Assembly: GCA_000183865.1 (NCBI GenBank) | Contig: CM001047.1 | Span: 749,291 to 759,035, forward strand | Direction of reading: 5' to 3' | Length of the DNA stretch: 9,745 nt | Origin: Listeria marthii FSL S4-120 | Lineage (GTDB): Bacteria > Bacillota > Bacilli > Lactobacillales > Listeriaceae | Part shown: positions 6,979 to 9,745 of the stretch, one piece after another | Position numbering within the stretch: the first letter of the stretch is position 1 | Layout of the letters: each line of letters begins with the position of its first letter | Translations under genes and position numbers: made by a program | Notes under the pieces: model-generated | What the model saw: the letters and a program-made list of their open reading frames with translations, nothing else | What the model was told of the DNA's origin: nothing | The model's database searches: none

Positions 6979-7599
6979 ATGACTATTTTCAAAAGTGCTG
7001 AGTTATCCCAAAAAGATAATTATAAATTTTTAACAGGAAGTATTATTCCGCGACCAATTGCTTTTGTAACAACGCTTGCTGAAGACGGGGTGACGGTTAA
7101 CGCCGCCCCGTTCAGTTTTTTTAATGTCGTTTCTAGCTCTCCTGCAATAGTTTCGATTGCTGTCCAACGCGCAGATGGTGAGCAAAAAGATACTGCGCGG
7201 AATGCGGCTTTCACGAAGGAACTGAACATCCATATTGTCAGCGAGGAATTTGTGGAAGAAATGAATAAAACCGCCGCGCGCCTTGCACGAGATGTGAGCG
7301 AAATCGACAAGACGAACTTGCATTTAGAGCCAGTCCAAGACATGAAAACACCAAAGATTTCCGAAGCAAAAATTGTCCTTACTGCCAAATTGGAACAAAT
7401 CATTCCTATAAAAAACGATGCAGGCGAGGTTGTTTCTGATTTGATTTTAGCGCGGATTGTGACGTACGATTTTGCAGATGATGTGTTTGACCCAGAGCAT
7501 CAGTACCTTTTGCCAGAAAAGCTTGCGCCAATTGCTCGGCTCGCGGGAAATGACTATACGAAACTTGGTGACATTTTCCGGATTGAACGGCCGAATTAA
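6979..7599 (+). CDS. Flavin-reductase-like FMN-binding split-barrel protein
   Basis: A 206-residue protein of the flavin reductase-like (DIM6/NTAB) family, which binds FMN in a split beta barrel. TGSIIPRPIAFVTTLAEDG (19-37) is the typical opening strand pair, NAAPFSFFNVVSSSPAIVSI (41-60) the FMN-contacting segment, and KDTARNAAFTKELNIHI (70-86) the conserved DT-RN motif. APIARLAGNDY near 183-193 is the usual C-terminal RLxGxxY-like motif. TGAGGT at 6967-6972, overlapping the previous stop, serves as a weak ribosome binding site six bases from the ATG. As the last gene of a quinone-stress-like operon it could reduce flavin or quinones, or protect from FMN-dependent side reactions; this is inference. 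No terminator follows before the next promoter, which begins 11 bases after the stop codon. Confidence 0.87.
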   Translation: MTIFKSAELSQKDNYKFLTGSIIPRPIAFVTTLAEDGVTVNAAPFSFFNVVSSSPAIVSIAVQRADGEQKDTARNAAFTKELNIHIVSEEFVEEMNKTAARLARDVSEIDKTNLHLEPVQDMKTPKISEAKIVLTAKLEQIIPIKNDAGEVVSDLILARIVTYDFADDVFDPEHQYLLPEKLAPIARLAGNDYTKLGDIFRIERPN

Positions 7600-7609
7600 C
7601 GAGAAATAG

Positions 7610-7638
7610 TTGCGAAACAAAAGCGACCATGTTAAACT
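7610..7638 (+). promoter_or_regulatory. Promoter of the hflXr leader
   Basis: TTGCGA (7610-7615) and TAAACT (7633-7638) stand exactly 17 bases apart, a reasonable housekeeping promoter. Transcription should start around 7644-7646. The -35 box begins 11 bases after the flavin-reductase-like gene's stop. An RNA starting here would carry a leader of about 280 bases before the GTPase start codon at 7928. Confidence 0.65.
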
Positions 7639-7640
7639 AG

Positions 7641-7669
7641 GGGCAACTTAAATGAACGGAGGGTTGCCC
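7641..7669 (+). promoter_or_regulatory. 5' hairpin with the leader-peptide Shine-Dalgarno in its loop
   Basis: GGGCAAC (7641-7647) pairs perfectly with GTTGCCC (7663-7669). The 15-base loop holds almost the whole GGAGGG (7658-7663) that serves the leader peptide. If transcription starts at 7644 or later, the stem is a few pairs shorter. The hairpin could stabilise the 5' end or set the basal translation rate of the leader peptide. Confidence 0.55.
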
Positions 7670-7672
7670 ATC

Positions 7673-7717
7673 ATGCGTTATATTAGACTACGTTTCCCAA
7701 AAAATCTATGCAACTAA
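7673..7717 (+). CDS. Leader peptide MRYIRLRFPKNLCN (macrolide-type stalling uORF)
   Basis: A 14-codon ORF with ATG at 7673, stop TAA at 7715-7717, and the strong Shine-Dalgarno GGAGGG (7658-7663) nine bases upstream. Residues 5-9 are RLRFP. The Arg-X-Arg pattern is a known macrolide/ketolide-dependent ribosome arrest motif, and RLRFP is shared with the ErmD leader peptide (MTHSMRLRFPTLNQ, from memory). The uORF lies upstream of an HflX-family gene with several hairpins between. From memory, the L. monocytogenes hflXr gene (lmo0762) is induced by ribosome-targeting antibiotics through such an attenuator, seen as the short RNA Rli80. An in-frame ATG at 7652 would add seven residues but has no Shine-Dalgarno of its own. 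Confidence 0.85.
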   Translation: MRYIRLRFPKNLCN

Positions 7718-7844
7718 TTTAATAGTGCGGGAATATCCATGCTTATTTGGTGTGGATAACGGGATTGGTCTTGCGTGCATGTATGGCACCCAAAATAAAT
7801 ATGGGTAGAATGAAGGGGAAACTCGCTTCATTTGAAGGCAAGCT

Positions 7845-7874
7845 AGTATCTTTTTGATGCTGTTTTTGTGTTTT
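7845..7874 (+). terminator. Candidate attenuator terminator in the hflXr leader
   Basis: AGTATC (7845-7850) pairs with GATGCT (7856-7861, one G-U) over a loop of five T, followed by GTTTTTGTGTTTT. The stem is short and AT-rich, so termination here alone would be modest. It would yield a short RNA of about 220-230 bases. Confidence 0.4.
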
Positions 7875-7892
7875 CAATCTACTCAGAACCCT

Positions 7893-7927
7893 GACCGCGC
7901 TGAATCTATTTCAGGAGGTCCTTTTTT
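7893..7927 (+). terminator. Hairpin masking the hflXr Shine-Dalgarno, followed by a T run
   Basis: GACC (7893-7896) pairs with GGTC (7917-7920), and inside it CTGAA (7900-7904) pairs with TTCAG (7910-7914), with a 3-by-2 internal loop between. AGGAGG (7913-7918), the GTPase ribosome binding site, lies in the 3' arm. Six T (7922-7927) follow directly before the ATG. The element could act as a terminator, a translational block, or both. Confidence 0.45.
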
Positions 7928-9184
7928 ATGGAGAAAAAAGTATTAATCGTTGGCATAAGCCAAAAACAAGCAAATTTTGATTATTCGATGGAAGAACTAG
8001 CCAATTTAGCGGCTGCAAATAATATGGAAGTGGTAGGTGAAATCCGCCAAAATATTGACCGTGAAAATCGCGCTACCTATGTTGGAAAAGGGAAAGTGGA
8101 TGAAATCAAAGGCCTGGCAGAAATGCAGGATGCAGGTTTGATTATTTTTGACGATGAACTTTCGCCGTCGCAAATCAGAAATTTAGAAGAAGCGCTCGAA
8201 CTGGATGTAATGGATAGAACTGGCTTGATTCTGGCTATCTTTGCGAACCGAGCAAAAACAAAAGAAGCCCAACTGCAAGTCCAAATCGCCAAATTGAAAT
8301 ATGAACTTCCGCGGATTTTTGGACAAGGCGAAGATATGGATCAACAAAGCGGAAAAGGCGGGCTTAGCAACCGTGGTTCCGGTGAAAAGAAAATCGAAAC
8401 CGACCGCCGAACAATCAAAAATCAAATCCGTCATTTGCAAAAAGAGCTTGATATGCTCGTAGATGACCGCGAAGTCCGTCGTCGCAAACGGAAGAAAAAT
8501 GAGATTCCAGTGGTGTCGCTCGTTGGTTATACGAATGCTGGGAAATCCACGACAATGAACGGCTTAGTGCGTGCCTATAGTGAAACGGCTGAAAAACAAG
8601 TTTTTGAGAAAGATATGCTCTTCGCTACGCTAGAAACAAGTGTCCGCGAAATTGTATTACCAGATAACAAGCAATTTCTGCTCACCGATACGGTTGGCTT
8701 TGTAAGCAAACTACCGCATCAGCTCGTGAAAGCATTCCGTTCCACACTAGAAGAAGCGCGCGATGCTGATTTGCTCATTCATGTGGTAGATTATTCGGAT
8801 CCGCATTATAAAACGATGATGAAGACCACGGAAGAAACGTTGAAAGCTGTTGGCGTGGAAGATGTTCCGGTTATTTATGCGTATAATAAAGCTGATTTGA
8901 TAGAAGACGAAATATACCCTAAACAAACGGAGAATACGATAGTCTTTTCAGCGCGGGAAGAAGAAAGTTTGGAATTTCTGACAGAAGTGATTCGTAAGGA
9001 ATTGTTCGCCAGCTATGAAAAAGCAACTTTCTTAATTCCGTTTGAAGCGGGGCAAGTTGTCGCTTATTTAAATAATCATGCCGATGTGTTAGAAACCGAA
9101 TACTTGGAAAATGGCACGCAAATTGTTGCAGAAGTAAGCCCGGCAGATTTACAAAAACTAGCCGCATATCACATAGCTGACTAA
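7928..9184 (+). CDS. hflXr: HflX-family ribosome-associated GTPase (HflXr, antibiotic resistance type)
   Basis: A 418-residue GTPase that binds ribosomes and splits them into subunits, rescuing drug-stalled ribosomes. The N-terminal HflX domain (1-180) includes YVGKGKVDEI (51-60) and the loop GLSNRGSGEKKIETDRR (145-161), then a basic coiled coil (about 160-191, ending RRRKRKK). The GTPase domain has G1 GYTNAGKST (200-208), G2 region LFATLET (231-237), G3 DTVGF (254-258), G4 NKAD (320-323) and G5 SA (341-342), all intact. Canonical HflX usually has GPGETQLE where this protein has GSGEKKIE, fitting a divergent second copy, as I recall for lmo0762 alongside the housekeeping lmo1296. AGGAGG (7913-7918) is nine bases before the ATG. 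The leader upstream points to induction by ribosome-targeting drugs. The assignment as HflXr rather than plain HflX rests on this variant motif plus the RLR leader peptide. Confidence 0.9.
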   Translation: MEKKVLIVGISQKQANFDYSMEELANLAAANNMEVVGEIRQNIDRENRATYVGKGKVDEIKGLAEMQDAGLIIFDDELSPSQIRNLEEALELDVMDRTGLILAIFANRAKTKEAQLQVQIAKLKYELPRIFGQGEDMDQQSGKGGLSNRGSGEKKIETDRRTIKNQIRHLQKELDMLVDDREVRRRKRKKNEIPVVSLVGYTNAGKSTTMNGLVRAYSETAEKQVFEKDMLFATLETSVREIVLPDNKQFLLTDTVGFVSKLPHQLVKAFRSTLEEARDADLLIHVVDYSDPHYKTMMKTTEETLKAVGVEDVPVIYAYNKADLIEDEIYPKQTENTIVFSAREEESLEFLTEVIRKELFASYEKATFLIPFEAGQVVAYLNNHADVLETEYLENGTQIVAEVSPADLQKLAAYHIAD

Positions 9185-9199
9185 AGCGAGTTCCGACTG

Positions 9200-9229
9200 A
9201 ATTTGCTATAATGAACCATACAGCAAATT
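9200..9229 (+). promoter_or_regulatory. Extended -10 promoter inside an inverted repeat
   Basis: TGC-TATAAT (9204-9212) is a consensus -10 with a TG extension and no clear -35 box. It is framed by AATTTGCT (9200-9207) and AGCAAATT (9222-9229), perfect inverted 8-base arms with a 14-base gap, where the inner TA/TA can also pair. The left arm overlaps the -10, so the repeat could be a repressor operator. Transcription would begin around 9219 within the repeat. Confidence 0.6.
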
Positions 9230-9249
9230 TAGTGAGGAGATTTCTAGCT

Positions 9250-9745
9250 ATGAAAAAAACTGGATGGGGAATACTTGGCGCGGTTGCTGCTTTTACAGGG
9301 TATGCATACTGGTCGACCAAACATTTAACCGTAACAAATTATGAAATAGTATCAGATAAGATTCCGGCAGAATGGGACGGCGCGACATTTGTTCAGCTGT
9401 CCGATCTGCATAGTGCAAGTTTTGGTTTATATAATAATCCTTTGCTCAGTATCGTGAACGAGCTGGCTCCGGATGCCGTTTTTCTAACTGGAGATATGAT
9501 TGACGGCGATGAGTCACCAATTGTAGCAATGGCAGCCGTGCGCAAATTGGCGAAAGAATTTCCGGTCTTTTATGTGAGCGGAAACCATGAAGGCAGAAGC
9601 GCATTTTATGAAGATTTTAAAGCGGATATGGAGAAACATCACGTCGCTGTTCTTGAAAATGAACGCTATTTTCTTAAAAAAGATGGCGCGGCAATCATGG
9701 TGGCTGGCGTCCGAGATCCACGTTTTGTTAGAGATGAATGGGCTG
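9250..9745 (+). CDS. Membrane-anchored metallophosphoesterase, 5' part (YkuE-like)
   Basis: Only the first 165 codons are in the window; the reading frame is open to the end. GAGGAG at 9234-9239 stands 10 bases before the ATG at 9250. An N-terminal segment (about residues 5-22) looks like a signal or membrane anchor, so the enzyme likely works outside the cytoplasm or at the membrane. Calcineurin-like phosphoesterase motifs follow in order: SDLH (51-54, metal ligands Asp52 and His54), GDMIDGD (81-87, Asp82) and GNHE (111-114, Asn112 and His113). The remaining histidine ligands should lie beyond the window. The build resembles Bacillus YkuE, but the substrate cannot be told. It has its own promoter and is 65 bases downstream of hflXr with no terminator between, so hflXr transcripts may read into it. 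Confidence 0.9.
   Translation, partial: MKKTGWGILGAVAAFTGYAYWSTKHLTVTNYEIVSDKIPAEWDGATFVQLSDLHSASFGLYNNPLLSIVNELAPDAVFLTGDMIDGDESPIVAMAAVRKLAKEFPVFYVSGNHEGRSAFYEDFKADMEKHHVAVLENERYFLKKDGAAIMVAGVRDPRFVRDEWA

Larger units (their letters stand above)
7694..7927 (+). promoter_or_regulatory. Attenuator leader of hflXr with competing hairpins
   Basis: Between the leader peptide and the GTPase gene I can draw these stems by eye. (a) TTCCC (7694-7698, within the RLRFP codons) with GGGAA (7729-7733), enclosing GC-ACTA/TAGT-GC at the uORF stop. (b) A long arm pair, 7737-7752 with 7787-7804 (about 15 pairs, one mismatch, a two-base bulge), with no T run after it. (c) AATGAAG (7809-7815) with CTTCATT (7826-7832). 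(d) AGTATC (7845-7850) with GATGCT (7856-7861), followed by a T-rich tract to 7874. (e) A hairpin at 7893-7920 holding the GTPase Shine-Dalgarno and followed by six T. A ribosome stalled on RLRFP would break stem (a) and could reset the rest. Which of (d) or (e) terminates transcription I cannot decide without folding energies or RNA ends. Confidence 0.7.

Noticed and set aside
7020..7403. Long minus-strand ORFs (also 5939-6334, 7406-7630, 8919-9320)
   Set aside because: All lie antisense to clear genes, with no ribosome binding sites or recognisable motifs; they are by-products of the coding strand's codon pattern.
7737..7804. Long hairpin taken as a terminator
   Set aside because: No T run follows the 3' arm; it is more likely part of the switch between leader folds.
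7779..7808. Nine-codon ORF MYGTQNKYG in the hflXr leader
   Set aside because: No Shine-Dalgarno, and it lies inside the 3' arm of the long hairpin; nothing supports translation.
7641..7927. A metabolite riboswitch or T-box in the hflXr leader
   Set aside because: I see no T-box sequence (the conserved TGG-containing box) or known aptamer core; the leader peptide explains the region better.

Overview
The window looks like chromosomal DNA of a low-GC Firmicute, almost certainly Listeria. Supporting signs are AT-rich codon use, strong GGAGG ribosome binding sites, tightly packed same-strand operons, and an hflX-type GTPase gene behind a leader-peptide attenuator, which matches what I remember of the L. 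monocytogenes lmo0762 (hflXr) locus. I cannot fix the species from the sequence alone. All genes read on the + strand, and I see no RNA gene, insertion sequence, CRISPR array or prophage.

Layout. (1) 8-1618: an ABC-2-like membrane protein, then the decayed remains of a second ABC transporter (ATPase fragment joined to a permease fragment, with stops and a frameshift), then a small membrane-anchored protein of unknown function with a flavodoxin-like pattern, closed by a terminator. (2) 1664-4406: an extended -10 promoter driving three overlapping genes, a membrane-anchored SGNH/GDSL hydrolase, a BcrA-type ABC ATPase and its six-helix permease, closed by a strong terminator. (3) 4452-7599: a promoter whose spacer is filled by a perfect dyad, followed by two tandem VOC-family ring-cleaving dioxygenases, an MhqD-like alpha/beta hydrolase and a flavin-reductase-like FMN-binding protein. 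This resembles the mhq quinone/hydroquinone detoxification genes of Bacillus. (4) 7610-9184: a promoter directly behind that operon, a leader of about 280 nt holding a 14-codon leader peptide with an RLRFP motif, several competing hairpins, and then the HflX-family GTPase. (5) 9200-9745: an extended -10 promoter inside an inverted repeat, and the 5' part of a membrane-anchored metallophosphoesterase cut off by the window end.

How it works together. Block 3 looks like an electrophile-stress operon under a MarR/DUF24-type repressor that is not in the window. Block 4 looks like an antibiotic-sensing unit: a drug-stalled ribosome on the leader peptide would change leader folding and let transcription or translation reach hflXr, whose product splits stalled ribosomes. 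Block 3 has no terminator of its own before block 4, so the attenuator may also end the detoxification transcript. The most interesting system here is this leader. Its core is, to my memory, already described in L. monocytogenes, but some details (Shine-Dalgarno held in a hairpin loop, a second repeat-built mini-ORF, a hairpin and T-run overlapping the hflXr ribosome binding site) deserve a look.
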